The position numbers and the translations under genes are program-made. From assembly GCA_036677085.1 (NCBI GenBank), contig JAKFFI010000017.1, positions 124,001 through 188,000 of the forward strand: a stretch of 64,000 bases of DNA, in the 5' to 3' direction. The DNA is from JAGPUQ01 sp036677085 (GTDB taxonomy: Bacteria > Pseudomonadota > Gammaproteobacteria > Pseudomonadales > Porticoccaceae). This document shows, one piece after another, positions 17,335 to 26,620 of this stretch (positions are counted from its first letter, which is position 1; each line of letters opens with the position of its first letter). Below the pieces are notes generated by a model that saw only the letters and a list, made by a program, of their open reading frames with translations, was not told where the DNA came from and did no database searches.

Positions 17335-17898
17335 TCAGCCAGCATCGGCGGTCGCACCGGGCTTGGTGACCTTGACACGCAGATCGAAGCGATTGCCCTG
17401 CTCGCCCAACCGATGGTCGGCGGTCACCTGGGTCAGGTTGGGCCCCTGAAACTTGACGGACGATGCCAGCGATCGCATGAACGTCGAGATACGATTATTG
17501 GACTCCGCGTAACCCACCATGCTGATGCTGTCTCCCTGTCGAGACAGGGATTCCAGGTAGACGCCCGGAGGGATCACGCGTACCAATTCGTCGAACACCC
17601 GCACGATATCGGGACGGTTGGCTTGCAGATCCTGTATCACCCGCATTCGCGCCAGCACCTGCTCGCGTCGCTTTTTCAGCTCATGAATTTCCTTGACCTG
17701 CGCATCCATTGCAGAAACCTCCCGGTTCAACAAGGCATTGCGCGCCTGTTGAGTGTCGATGCGGAGATTGACCACATGCATCCACAGCGCCAATACCGTT
17801 ACCGCGAGCAGCGCCGTCAGGGCCAGATAGCCCAGAAACTCCCGTTTCTTCTCTCTGCGTAACTCATCACGCCAAGGCAGTAAATTAATGCTGGACAT
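17335..17898 (-). CDS. pilN: Type IV pilus assembly protein PilN
   Basis: This 187-residue inner-membrane protein begins with the conserved cytoplasmic peptide SSINLLPWRDELR, which inserts into the groove of PilM. A transmembrane helix (about 22-44), a coiled coil and a periplasmic ferredoxin-like domain follow. I chose ATG 17898 because it places the INLLPWR motif at the N-terminus; the longer frame to 17934 overlaps pilM. The start lies 1 nt after the pilM stop codon, so coupling is likely. Confidence 0.96.
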   Translation of the reverse strand: MSSINLLPWRDELRREKKREFLGYLALTALLAVTVLALWMHVVNLRIDTQQARNALLNREVSAMDAQVKEIHELKKRREQVLARMRVIQDLQANRPDIVRVFDELVRVIPPGVYLESLSRQGDSISMVGYAESNNRISTFMRSLASSVKFQGPNLTQVTADHRLGEQGNRFDLRVKVTKPGATADAG

Positions 17899-17899
17899 G

Positions 17900-18967
17900 T
17901 TACTCGAACCCCCGCAGTGCGAGCCCGGTCGCAATCAGCATGGCCGGCGCATCCGATGCCAGTGCGACCGCGTTGACGCCACTGCCGATCGCCATGTTCG
18001 CAAAGGGGTTGGCAACCGTGGTCGGCAACCCCAGTTTGTCTTCGACTTCGCGGCGCAGGCCAGTCATGGCGGCCACGCCACCGGCCAGTACCAACTGATC
18101 GACGTAGTTGTACTGACTCGACGAAAAGAAAAACTGGAGCGAGCGCTGAATCTGCTGCACCAGCGCCTCCTTGAAGGGCTGGAGAATCTCGGTTTCGTAA
18201 TCTTCCGGTAAGCCGCCCTGTCGCTTCGCTTGCCCGGCCTCTTCCATCGACAGACCGTAACGCCGCTGAATTTCCTCGGTTACCTGCTTCCCGCCAAACA
18301 ATTGCTCACGGGTATAGAGCGTCTTGCCGTCCACCAAGACGCTTAGCGTCAACATGGTCGCGCCGATATCGGCGATGGCGACAACCTGATCACCGATATC
18401 TTCGAACTGTTCACCGATTAGCCGAAATGCACGCTCGACAGCAAATACCTCGACGTCAACCACGCGCGGACGCAGCCCCGCGGTTTCGAGCGCAGCGACG
18501 CGCATGTCCACATTCTCGCGCCGGCACGCCGCCAGCATGATCTCCACCTGATCCGGATTGGTTGCCGACGGCCCGAGCATCTCATAGTCGAGCGCCACCT
18601 CATCGAGGGGATAGGGCACATACTGGTCCGCTTCCGCGGCAATCTGGTTTTCCAGCCCCAACTCGCCCAGGTTGGCAGGCATATCGATGACTTTGGTAAT
18701 GACCGCCGAACCCGCCACCGCAACGGCCGCATCGCGCGTCCTGGTTTTCGCTGCGGCGACCACGCGCCTGAGGGCATCAGCCAGCAGGGCCACATCCTTG
18801 ATATTCTTCTCAACCACCGCATTGGCCGGCAAAGGGAGTACCCGATACGCTTCCACCTTGAAGCGGCCACCACTCCGGCTCAGCTCGATGAGCTTGATTG
18901 AGGAGGAGCTGATATCCAGCCCCAGCAGTTGTTTGCCCTTTCTATCGAACAAGCCCAAGAGTCCCAT
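17900..18967 (-). CDS. pilM: Type IV pilus actin-like ATPase PilM
   Basis: This 355-residue cytoplasmic actin/FtsA-fold protein binds the PilN N-terminal peptide and anchors the alignment complex. Nucleotide-binding motifs: LGLDISSSSIKLIEL (phosphate 1), AIADIGATMLTLSVL (phosphate 2) and LAGGVAAMTGL (adenosine). It is the first gene of pilMNOPQ and divergent from mrcA, an arrangement conserved in Pseudomonas and relatives. Confidence 0.96.
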   Translation of the reverse strand: MGLLGLFDRKGKQLLGLDISSSSIKLIELSRSGGRFKVEAYRVLPLPANAVVEKNIKDVALLADALRRVVAAAKTRTRDAAVAVAGSAVITKVIDMPANLGELGLENQIAAEADQYVPYPLDEVALDYEMLGPSATNPDQVEIMLAACRRENVDMRVAALETAGLRPRVVDVEVFAVERAFRLIGEQFEDIGDQVVAIADIGATMLTLSVLVDGKTLYTREQLFGGKQVTEEIQRRYGLSMEEAGQAKRQGGLPEDYETEILQPFKEALVQQIQRSLQFFFSSSQYNYVDQLVLAGGVAAMTGLRREVEDKLGLPTTVANPFANMAIGSGVNAVALASDAPAMLIATGLALRGFE

Positions 18968-19075
18968 GTTTATACTGTTACTTCCCGTAGTTAGTCGAAA
19001 TATATACTAAAACACTTGAGGCGAACAACGCCGCACCACTATGCTTCCTGGTCAGCCCCTCAACGGACCCTAGCA
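18968..19075. promoter_or_regulatory. pilM/mrcA divergent promoter region
   Basis: This 108-bp AT-rich gap separates the divergent pilM and mrcA genes. On the minus strand, TTGTTC followed after 16 nt by TATATA (18 nt to TATATT) is a plausible sigma-70 promoter for pilM. On the plus strand, TATACT occurs twice (about 18971 and 19002) as candidate -10 boxes for mrcA. No strong -35 is visible for the latter. Confidence 0.45.
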
Positions 19076-21409
19076 ATGCCATCGCGCCTGCCGAGCATTG
19101 TGCGGCTCCTCGCCCATCTCACCTGTGCCGCAGTCGGCGGTACACTCATCGTGCTGGCTGCACTGTATTTGTACCTTAGCCCGAAGCTGCCTTCGGTGGA
19201 AGTGCTTCGAACAGCAAAATTCCAAACCCCGATGCGACTTTACTCACAAGACTTGAAGCTTATTGGAGAATATGGGGAGCAGCGGCGACAGCCGATCGGG
19301 TTCGAGGCAATCCCACCTCTGTTCATCACGGCACTGCTCGCCGCCGAAGACGACCATTTCTACAGCCACATCGGGGTAAATCCCAATGGTCTGGCCAGAG
19401 CCGCCTTCGAACTGCTCCGCACCGGCAGCATACAATCCGGCGGCAGCACCATCACCATGCAGGTGGCACGCAATTTTTTCCTCACCAAGGAACAGACGTT
19501 CGTAAGGAAATTCAATGAGATACTGCTCGCTTTTCGCATCGAACGTCGTCTCGACAAGAACGCCATACTGACCCTCTACTGCAACAAGATTTTTCTCGGC
19601 AATCGCGCCTACGGGATCGCCGCCGCCGCCGAGGTTTATTTTGGCAAGCCTCTGTCCGAGCTGGCGCTACCGGAGTTGGCCATGATCGCTGGACTGCCAA
19701 AGGCGCCCTCCGCCTACAACCCGGCCAGCAATCCAGAGCGCGCACGGGAGCGCCGCGACTGGATCCTGGGACGCATGCTTCACCTCGGCAATATCGACTT
19801 GAACACCTATCACACAGCCGTGGCAACGCCCGTCTCCACGCGCATTTATCAGACCCAGCTGGATATCCCCGCCCCCTATGTCGCCGAGATGGCGCGCCGC
19901 GAGGTCTTCACCCGCTATGGCGAGAGCGCCTACACCGATGGTCTACGCGTAATAACCACCATTCGCAGCGACTGGCAACTGACCGCCGACAAGGCGGTAA
20001 CCGACGGGCTGGCTGATTACGATCAACGCCACGGATATCGCGGCGCGGAAGCCCACATCGCCGACCCCGAACAGTGGCGGAGCCAATTGGCCACAGTACC
20101 GGTCATTCAGGGCTTGATCCCGGCTGTGGTTACGCAAGTGAACGCCGCGGGCATCCGGGCAACTACAGGAGACGGAACCGAACTGGAACTTTCCGGAAAG
20201 AATGGGCTGACACGCCGGATCACGGATTTTACACGGGTATTCCAGAGCGGCGACCTGATCCGGCTGCGTCCTATCGGCAAGCGCTGGGAGTTGGCACAGT
20301 TACCGGAGGCCCAGGCGACCCTGGTGGCCCTGGACCCCCTGGATGGCGCCATCCGCGCCTTGGTGGGGGGCTTTGATTTCGGCGCCAGCCACTTCAACCG
20401 GGCGACCCAGGCGCGCCGTCAACCAGGCTCCAGCTTCAAGCCCTTTATATACGCCAGCGCCCTTGAGCGTGGCTTTACGGCCGCATCCATCTTCCATGAC
20501 GCCCCTATCGTATTCAACGACCCCTCTCAGGAAGAGCCCTGGCGCCCGGAAAACGACAACGGCGAATTCTATGGACCGCTTCGGTTGCGCGAGGCGCTGT
20601 ATCTTTCCCGGAACCTGGTGTCCATTCGCGTACTTCAGGCCGTCGGCATCCACAACGCCGTCGACAGCCTGAAGCGGTTCGGTTTCGACCCTTCGGAACT
20701 GTCGCCCAATCTGTCGCTCGCGCTGGGCACCGCCACTTTCACACCCCTGCAAATGGCGACCGGCTACGCGATTTTCGCCAACGGCGGCTACCGGGTAACG
20801 CCCTACCTGATCGAGCGCATCGAAGACGCCCACGGGAAGCCGCTGTTTACCGCTAATCCCGAGCGCGTATGCCCCGCCTGCGGCGCGCCAAGTGCGCAGA
20901 ATGCGACCGCTGCGCCAACGGCGCCGCAAGCGATGGACCCCCGCGTTGCGTATATCATGGATTCGATGCTCAGGGATGTGATCCGCCGCGGCACCGGCAC
21001 CCGCGCCCTGCAACTCAAGCGCGGTGACATCGCCGGCAAGACCGGAACCACCAATGGCCCACGCGACGCCTGGTTCTCGGGCTACAACCCGACCCTGGTG
21101 ACAAGCGTCTGGTGCGGGTTCGACGACAACCGGGTGCTCGGCGCCAACGAATACGGCAGCACGACGGCTTTGCCGATCTGGATGAACTTCATGGGTGCCG
21201 CACTGGCTGGCACGGCAGAGGTTTACCGTCCCAGGCCTCCCGGAATCCTTACCGTGCGCATCGATCCGGTGACCGGGTTGCGCGCCAACCCGGGCCGTAA
21301 TGCGTTCGAAGAGGAGCTGTTTCTGGAGGAGTCCGTACCCGGAGCGTTTGCGCCCGCGCCGGGTACGCCCGGCAGCGAGACCGGCCAATTGCCGGATGAT
21401 CTCCTGTGA
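19076..21409 (+). CDS. mrcA: Penicillin-binding protein 1A (class A PBP)
   Basis: This 777-residue bifunctional inner-membrane enzyme polymerises lipid II (glycosyltransferase) and crosslinks peptides (transpeptidase). An N-terminal transmembrane anchor (about 8-35) is followed by the GT51 domain with catalytic EDDHFYSHIGV, then an OB-like linker typical of PBP1a. The transpeptidase domain has PGSSFKPF (SxxK), SRN and AGKTGTTNG (KTG). It is shorter than E. coli PBP1a (850). A TTG upstream (19016) would add 20 residues; I prefer ATG 19076, which leaves a normal cytoplasmic tail, though no strong Shine-Dalgarno decides it. Confidence 0.95.
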   Translation: MPSRLPSIVRLLAHLTCAAVGGTLIVLAALYLYLSPKLPSVEVLRTAKFQTPMRLYSQDLKLIGEYGEQRRQPIGFEAIPPLFITALLAAEDDHFYSHIGVNPNGLARAAFELLRTGSIQSGGSTITMQVARNFFLTKEQTFVRKFNEILLAFRIERRLDKNAILTLYCNKIFLGNRAYGIAAAAEVYFGKPLSELALPELAMIAGLPKAPSAYNPASNPERARERRDWILGRMLHLGNIDLNTYHTAVATPVSTRIYQTQLDIPAPYVAEMARREVFTRYGESAYTDGLRVITTIRSDWQLTADKAVTDGLADYDQRHGYRGAEAHIADPEQWRSQLATVPVIQGLIPAVVTQVNAAGIRATTGDGTELELSGKNGLTRRITDFTRVFQSGDLIRLRPIGKRWELAQLPEAQATLVALDPLDGAIRALVGGFDFGASHFNRATQARRQPGSSFKPFIYASALERGFTAASIFHDAPIVFNDPSQEEPWRPENDNGEFYGPLRLREALYLSRNLVSIRVLQAVGIHNAVDSLKRFGFDPSELSPNLSLALGTATFTPLQMATGYAIFANGGYRVTPYLIERIEDAHGKPLFTANPERVCPACGAPSAQNATAAPTAPQAMDPRVAYIMDSMLRDVIRRGTGTRALQLKRGDIAGKTGTTNGPRDAWFSGYNPTLVTSVWCGFDDNRVLGANEYGSTTALPIWMNFMGAALAGTAEVYRPRPPGILTVRIDPVTGLRANPGRNAFEEELFLEESVPGAFAPAPGTPGSETGQLPDDLL

Positions 21410-21416
21410 CGGCAGA

Positions 21417-22235
21417 TCAGCGATCCGCCAGCAGTTCCCGCCAGGGGTAACCCTGATCGCCGAGCACAAAGAAGTAGGGGTTGAGCAGATCCGCTTTGGT
21501 GTTGTAGCGCAGCGGACTCAGATCGGCCGTCAGCACCACACCTCCCGCTGCTTCAACCACCGCCTGCGCAGCCGCGGTATCCCATTCCGCCGTCAGCGCC
21601 AGTCGCGGGTAAATATCGGCACTGCCTTCCGCCACCAGACACAGTTTCAGGGAGCTGCCCATGTTGCGGGTTTCGATCTGCCCGACCCGCCGACCGATCG
21701 CATCCAGCCACTGCGCCACGGTATCGGCGCCATGGCTGCGACTTGCCACCACGGTTACCGGCAATTCCTGACTCCCGCGCCCCTGCATGGAGCGCGTACG
21801 GATGTCGACCCGACCTCCAGCATCGTGGCGCCAGGCCCCCTGACCTAGTACACCCGCGTAAACGATGTTACGAACCGGAACACACACCACGCCCAATACG
21901 GGAACGCCGTCGTCAATCAGCGCGATGTTGACAGTGAATTCGCCGTTGCGCTTGATGAATTCCTTGGTACCGTCCAGCGGGTCGACCAACCAGTAACGCT
22001 TCCAGTTTGCCCGCACCTCCCAACCGGGATCGACCGACTCTTCCGACAACACCGGAATTTCCGGTGTCAATTTCGCCAAGCCCGCCATCAATACCCGGTG
22101 CGCCGCCAGATCGGCCTCCGTCAGGGGGCTCGAATCACTCTTTTGCTGTTCGCCCACATCGGCGCGTTCGTATACTTCGAGGATCGCGTCGCCTGCGGCG
22201 CGGGCCAACTCGATCACCGCCTCGATTTCTACCAT
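21417..22235 (-). CDS. cysQ: 3'(2'),5'-bisphosphate nucleotidase CysQ
   Basis: This 272-residue Mg-dependent, Li-sensitive phosphatase of the inositol monophosphatase superfamily hydrolyses PAP (and PAPS), the by-product of sulfate assimilation. Motifs: LSEES (Glu ligand), YWLVDPLDGTKEFI (metal site, with the CysQ-specific KEF) and AEWDTAAAQAVVEAAGG. The ATG at 22235 has GGAG 7 nt upstream; the frame to 22331 overlaps nudE and is rejected. It is 25 bp downstream of nudE and convergent with mrcA (7 bp). PAP removal is relevant because sulfotransferase-like genes occur at the right end of this window. Confidence 0.95.
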   Translation of the reverse strand: MVEIEAVIELARAAGDAILEVYERADVGEQQKSDSSPLTEADLAAHRVLMAGLAKLTPEIPVLSEESVDPGWEVRANWKRYWLVDPLDGTKEFIKRNGEFTVNIALIDDGVPVLGVVCVPVRNIVYAGVLGQGAWRHDAGGRVDIRTRSMQGRGSQELPVTVVASRSHGADTVAQWLDAIGRRVGQIETRNMGSSLKLCLVAEGSADIYPRLALTAEWDTAAAQAVVEAAGGVVLTADLSPLRYNTKADLLNPYFFVLGDQGYPWRELLADR

Positions 22236-22260
22236 GACAAACTCCGGGTTGAGCCAGCGC

Positions 22261-22812
22261 TCAGGAATCGCGCGCGGCAAGATGGTCGCGCGCCAGGGCC
22301 AGCGCGCTGATGGAAATGGCATCGTTGACATCCTCCCGCGCGAGCAACTCGCTCAGCCGCGCCAGCGGCCAACACATGGTCGCCAGGGGTTCGGGTTCGT
22401 CGCCGGGGAGCGATTCGGGGTAGAGATCCTCCGCCAGCACGATATCCAGCTCGCGTTCCATGTAAAACGGATTCAGATAGATGCGTTTGAGCGCACTCAG
22501 GCGGCGCGCGCCGTGTCCGGCTTCTTCTTTCAATTCGCGGTCGGCGGCGACCAGCACATCCTCGCCCGGATCGACCGCGCCCTTGGGCAAACCCCAGTGA
22601 TAACGATTGCTGCCGGCACCGTATTCCCGTACCAGCAGAATTTCGCCGGCAGCGGTCAGGGGCACCACCACCACCGCGCCGTAACCCGCGCCGCTCAGGC
22701 GCTCGTAGATCCGCTCGACGCCGTTGGAGAAGCGCAAATCCAGCTGCTCGACGCGAAACAAACGGGAGCGCGCGACAATTTTGCGCTTCAATATTGTGGG
22801 CGGGGTGGGCAT
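22261..22812 (-). CDS. nudE: ADP compounds hydrolase NudE
   Basis: This 183-residue Nudix hydrolase acts on ADP-ribose, Ap3A and NADH-type substrates. The Nudix box GAVDPGEDVLVAADRELKEE has all catalytic Glu residues (GX5EX7REUXEE). The N-terminal beta region VEQLDLRFSNGVERIYERL matches the NudE subfamily. ATG 22812 has GAGGA just upstream; a TTG at 22827 is an unlikely alternative. Next to cysQ and divergent from the HAD gene, as in E. coli (nudE-yrfG). Confidence 0.94.
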   Translation of the reverse strand: MPTPPTILKRKIVARSRLFRVEQLDLRFSNGVERIYERLSGAGYGAVVVVPLTAAGEILLVREYGAGSNRYHWGLPKGAVDPGEDVLVAADRELKEEAGHGARRLSALKRIYLNPFYMERELDIVLAEDLYPESLPGDEPEPLATMCWPLARLSELLAREDVNDAISISALALARDHLAARDS

Positions 22813-22851
22813 ACTTCCTCGGACCAAGTACAGCGCGGAGCATTATGTTGG

Positions 22852-23508
22852 ATGATCGACTGGAGCGCTATCGACACCGTTCTGCTCGACATGGACGGCA
22901 CCCTGCTCGATCTCCATTTCGACAACCACTTCTGGCAGCACCATCTGCCGCGGCGTTTCGCTGAGCACCACGGGCTCGATCCCGAAACCAGCATGCGCGA
23001 ACTGCACGCGCGGTTCGAGCGCGAGCAGCACCGCCTGCAATGGTATTGCACCGACTACTGGTCGGCGCAGCTCGGGCTCGACGTGACCTCCCTGAAGCGC
23101 GAGGTCGCCCACCTGATCGCCGAACGTCCCCGCGCCGTCGCCTTGCTGGAACAACTGGGTGCGCGCGGGCGTCACCGGATCCTCGTCACCAACGCCCATC
23201 GCGACAGCCTGAACCTGAAGCTGAGCCGCACCCTGATCGGCGCCGGGCTCGATCGCATGATTTCGTCGCACGACTACGGCATGCCCAAGGAAGACCCGGC
23301 GTTCTGGCCTCGCCTTGCCGCCGACCTGAGCTTCGATCCGCTGCGCACCCTGTTTATCGACGACAGCGAGCCGGTACTCGATGCCGCCCGCGAATACGGT
23401 ATCGCCCACCTGCTGTGCATCAGTCAGCCCGACAGTCGGCGCGGCCATCGCGAGCAACTGCGGTTCCCGGCCCTCGCCGATTTCGACGATATCCTTCCGG
23501 TGCTCTGA
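22852..23508 (+). CDS. yrfG: HAD-type GMP/IMP nucleotidase (YrfG-like)
   Basis: This 218-residue haloacid dehalogenase phosphatase resembles E. coli YrfG, which dephosphorylates GMP and IMP. HAD motifs: DMDGTLLDL (nucleophile Asp), VTNAH, Lys in MPKEDPAFW, and FIDDSEPVLDAA. Its context, divergent from nudE and followed by hslR, is the E. coli order. The ATG at 22852 gives a standard N-terminus (MIDWSAIDTVLLDMDGT). Its stop overlaps the hslR start (TGATG). Confidence 0.92.
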   Translation: MIDWSAIDTVLLDMDGTLLDLHFDNHFWQHHLPRRFAEHHGLDPETSMRELHARFEREQHRLQWYCTDYWSAQLGLDVTSLKREVAHLIAERPRAVALLEQLGARGRHRILVTNAHRDSLNLKLSRTLIGAGLDRMISSHDYGMPKEDPAFWPRLAADLSFDPLRTLFIDDSEPVLDAAREYGIAHLLCISQPDSRRGHREQLRFPALADFDDILPVL

Positions 23509-23918
23509 TGACAGCGGATGCGACCAACCGGGTACGGCTCGACAAATGGCTGTGGGCGGCGCGTTTTTTCAAGACCCGCAGCCTGGCGAAAGCCGCCATC
23601 GAAGGCGGCAAGGTGCAGATCAACGGTCAGCGCGCCAAACCCAGCAAGGAAATCGAGCCGGGAATCACTCTTACCATCCACCAGGGCTGGGAGGAAAAAA
23701 CCCTGGTAGTGACGGCCTTGTCCGAGCAGCGTCGGGGCGCCGCCGAAGCCGCGCTGTTGTACGCCGAAACCCCCGAAAGTCTGGTCAAGCGCGAACAGCG
23801 AGCCGCCGCCCGCCGCGCCGCGCGCGAGGGCATCCAGTATCCGGACGAACGCCCCAGCAAAAAACAGCGTCGTCAGATCATCAAATTCCGCAGCCTCGAT
23901 TTTTCCGACCCCGCATGA
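23508..23918 (+). CDS. hslR: Ribosome-associated heat shock protein Hsp15
   Basis: This 136-residue RNA-binding protein recycles 50S subunits that carry stalled nascent chains after heat stress. An S4 domain occupies about 9-70 (VRLDKWLWAARFFKTRSLA, QINGQRAKPSKEIEPG), followed by a basic C-terminal tail. The ATG overlaps the stop of the upstream HAD gene by 1 nt (TGATG). hslO follows after 10 bp, the conserved hslR-hslO pair. Confidence 0.95.
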   Translation: MTADATNRVRLDKWLWAARFFKTRSLAKAAIEGGKVQINGQRAKPSKEIEPGITLTIHQGWEEKTLVVTALSEQRRGAAEAALLYAETPESLVKREQRAAARRAAREGIQYPDERPSKKQRRQIIKFRSLDFSDPA

Positions 23919-23928
23919 AACCTCCCGC

Positions 23929-24819
23929 GTGATACGACCTGTGCCAATAACTCTCAGCGACATCCATCAGCGTTTTCTGTTCGAGGACTACGACATCCGC
24001 GGCGAGATCGTATCGCTGCGCCAGTCCACCGCCGAGGTGTATCGACACAATCCCGGTCCAGCGCCGCTGCACACGCAGCTCGGCGAGTTTCTCGCGGCTG
24101 CCGCTCTGATCAGCGCCAATCTGAAGACTGCCGGCACGCTCACGGTGCAGGCGCGTGGCGATGGACCCGTTCCCCTGTTGATGGCCGACTGCACCGACCG
24201 CCAGAATCTGCGCGCCATCGCGCGCATGCCCGATCCCGGCGCCGTACTCAGTGACGATCTGCGCCAACTGGTGGGGTCCGGCCATCTGAGCATCACCGTG
24301 ACCATGCCCGGCCGCGAGCGTCACCAGGGCATAGTGCCGCTGGAACACCCGCGCCTCGCCGCCTGTCTCTCGGACTATTTCGCCCGCTCCGAGCAACTGC
24401 CGACCCGCTTGTGGCTCGCAGCCGGCTCGAAAGCGGCCGCCGGCCTGCTGCTGCAGGCGCTTCCGGTCCAGCGCCAGACCCTGACCGAGCGCGAGCGCTG
24501 CTGGGAATATCTGACTGCGTTGGCCGACACCCTCGCCGCCCACGAACAACTGACCCTCGGCCACGGCGCACAGCTGCACCGGCTGTTTCATGGCGAACAA
24601 GTGCGCCTCTACGATCCCACGCCGCTGCGGTTCGCCTGCAGCTGTTCACGGGAGCGTATCGGTGGCTCCATCATTGCCCTGGGACCGGAAACAGTGCGCG
24701 AGCTGCTGGCCAGCTCGCCGCTCCTGTCAACCGAGTGCCAGTTCTGCCACCAGCATTACGACTTTACCGAAACCCAGCTATCCGCAGCGGCGCTCGGCGC
24801 AGATCCCACGCTGCACTGA
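23929..24819 (+). CDS. hslO: Redox-regulated chaperone Hsp33
   Basis: This 296-residue holdase chaperone is activated by oxidative unfolding. The C-terminal redox switch has the four zinc-binding cysteines as CSC (FACSCSRERI) and CQFC (TECQFCHQHYDF) near residues 244-278. The N-terminal domain contains RFLFEDYDIRGEIVSL, typical of the family. The start is GTG 23929; a second GTG at 23941 is possible, and neither has a strong Shine-Dalgarno. It is 10 bp after hslR. Confidence 0.95.
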   Translation: MIRPVPITLSDIHQRFLFEDYDIRGEIVSLRQSTAEVYRHNPGPAPLHTQLGEFLAAAALISANLKTAGTLTVQARGDGPVPLLMADCTDRQNLRAIARMPDPGAVLSDDLRQLVGSGHLSITVTMPGRERHQGIVPLEHPRLAACLSDYFARSEQLPTRLWLAAGSKAAAGLLLQALPVQRQTLTERERCWEYLTALADTLAAHEQLTLGHGAQLHRLFHGEQVRLYDPTPLRFACSCSRERIGGSIIALGPETVRELLASSPLLSTECQFCHQHYDFTETQLSAAALGADPTLH

Positions 24820-24895
24820 CCCCGGCCAGCCGGGAGCACGGGACGCCGGAACCGAGGCCAGACCGCCGACACACCGGCCCTGCGCCCGCCGCCTG

Positions 24896-24922
24896 TTGCC
24901 ACCGGAGTTTTTTTTGCATAAT
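24896..24922 (+). promoter_or_regulatory. Candidate sigma-70 promoter for pckA
   Basis: TTGCCA at 24896-24901 and CATAAT at 24917-24922 are separated by 15 nt that include a run of eight T. The spacing is short, so the call is tentative. Confidence 0.3.
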
Positions 24923-24975
24923 TGGCGCCCCCCGCCCGCACGAGCGCCCCAGTGACCCAGCGACAAGACTTCCCG

Positions 24976-26538
24976 ATGGCCCGGACCGAACCAGCCGCGG
25001 TCAATGTGCATGCCGATCTGAGCACGGCCGAGTTGATTGAGCTGGCGCTGCAACGGGGGGAAGGGATCCTGACTCACAGCGGCGCACTGCTGACCACCAC
25101 GGGGCGCCATACCGGACGCTCGCCGGCCGATCGGTTCATAGTGGAAGAACCGAGCACCAGCGAAGACATTGCCTGGGGCCCGGTCAACCGCCCGTTTGCC
25201 GCCGAGCGCTTCGACGCGCTCTGGAGCCGGGTTGAGGCCCATCTGGCGGAAGGCGACCGTTTTACCTCCGAACTCCACGTCGGCCAGGATCCTGAACATT
25301 ACCTGCCGATCCGGGTCACCACCGAAACCGCCTGGCACAGCCTGTTCGCGCGCAACATGTTCATCCGGCCGCCCCGCTTCAACCCTTCCGGCAAGGAGCC
25401 GTGGAGAGTGCTGCACGCGGCCAGCTTTGCGTGCGAACCGCACCGCGATGGCACCACCAGCACGGGCGCGGTCATCATTCATTTTGCTCAGCGTAAACTG
25501 CTGATTGCGGGCATGCGCTATGCGGGCGAGCTGAAAAAAGGCATGTTTTCGGTGCAGAACTTCCTGCTGCCCGAGAAGGACGTGCTGCCCATGCACTGCG
25601 CGGCCAATGTCGGCGAAGCGGGCGACGTCACCCTGTTTTTCGGCCTGTCCGGCACCGGTAAGACGACGCTTTCCGCCGATCCCGACCGCTACCTGATCGG
25701 CGACGACGAACACGGCTGGACCGAAGGCGCAGTATTCAACCTGGAAGGCGGGTGTTACGCCAAGACCATCGACCTGAGCCACGAAAACGAGCCGGTGATC
25801 TGGGACGCCATCCGCTTCGGCGCCATCGTCGAAAACGTGATGATTGGAAAACACCGAATTCCGGACTACAGCGACACCTCCCTGACCGAGAACGGTCGCT
25901 GCAGCTATCCGCTGGAGCACGTCGCCATGCGTTGCGTGCCCAACCGTGCTGGCGAGCCCGGTCACATCATCTTTCTCACCTGCGATGTCACCGGCGTGTT
26001 GCCGCCGGTTTCGGTGTTATCCAAAGAAGGTGCCGCCTACCACTTCCTGAGCGGCTATACCGCCCGCGTCGGCTCCACGGAGTTGGGGGGCGAGGCGGGC
26101 ATCAACCCCACCTTTTCCACCTGCTTCGGCGCTCCCTTCATGCCCCGGCCGGCGGGCGTCTACGCCGAACTGCTGATGAAACGCGCCGAGAGCTTCGGCA
26201 GCCAGGTGTACCTGGTGAATACCGGCTGGACGGGTGGTTCCGGGGGTGCCGGCGGCGTCGGCAAGCGTTTTCCAATCCCGGTGACCCGCGCCGTGGTCGC
26301 CGCCATCCAGGCCGGGGCACTGGACGACGTGGAAACCGTCAATCTTCCGTTACTGAATCTCGCCGTACCGCGCCACGTGCCCGGAGTCGACGACCACTAC
26401 CTGACCCCGCGCAACACCTGGGCCGATCCCGCAGCCTACGACGTACAGGCTCGCAAACTCGCGGCGTTGTTTATCGAGAATTTCAAACGCTTTGATGTCG
26501 CGGCCGCCATTGTCGCCGCCGGTCCCCGCCTCGACTGA
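24976..26538 (+). CDS. pckA: Phosphoenolpyruvate carboxykinase (ATP)
   Basis: This 520-residue cytoplasmic enzyme converts oxaloacetate and ATP to PEP, CO2 and ADP, the entry step of gluconeogenesis. Kinase-1a loop GLSGTGKTTLSAD, kinase-2/metal segment LIGDDEHGWTEGAVFNLEGG and the FSTCFGAPFMPR region are intact. The C-terminal adenine-binding loop reads NTGWTGGSGGAGGVGKR, which looks a few residues longer and more Gly-rich than the usual NTGWTGG-YGxGxR form. The start at ATG 24976 is preferred; GTG 24952 is in frame and possible. The gene stands alone and is convergent with hemY. Confidence 0.96.
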   Translation: MARTEPAAVNVHADLSTAELIELALQRGEGILTHSGALLTTTGRHTGRSPADRFIVEEPSTSEDIAWGPVNRPFAAERFDALWSRVEAHLAEGDRFTSELHVGQDPEHYLPIRVTTETAWHSLFARNMFIRPPRFNPSGKEPWRVLHAASFACEPHRDGTTSTGAVIIHFAQRKLLIAGMRYAGELKKGMFSVQNFLLPEKDVLPMHCAANVGEAGDVTLFFGLSGTGKTTLSADPDRYLIGDDEHGWTEGAVFNLEGGCYAKTIDLSHENEPVIWDAIRFGAIVENVMIGKHRIPDYSDTSLTENGRCSYPLEHVAMRCVPNRAGEPGHIIFLTCDVTGVLPPVSVLSKEGAAYHFLSGYTARVGSTELGGEAGINPTFSTCFGAPFMPRPAGVYAELLMKRAESFGSQVYLVNTGWTGGSGGAGGVGKRFPIPVTRAVVAAIQAGALDDVETVNLPLLNLAVPRHVPGVDDHYLTPRNTWADPAAYDVQARKLAALFIENFKRFDVAAAIVAAGPRLD

Positions 26539-26620
26539 CGATCAGATACTGCCCGCTGCCCGACCGGACGGCGTTGCGACGCCTTAGCACGCAGGCAGAG
26601 AAGACAGCGCCATGGTCTGG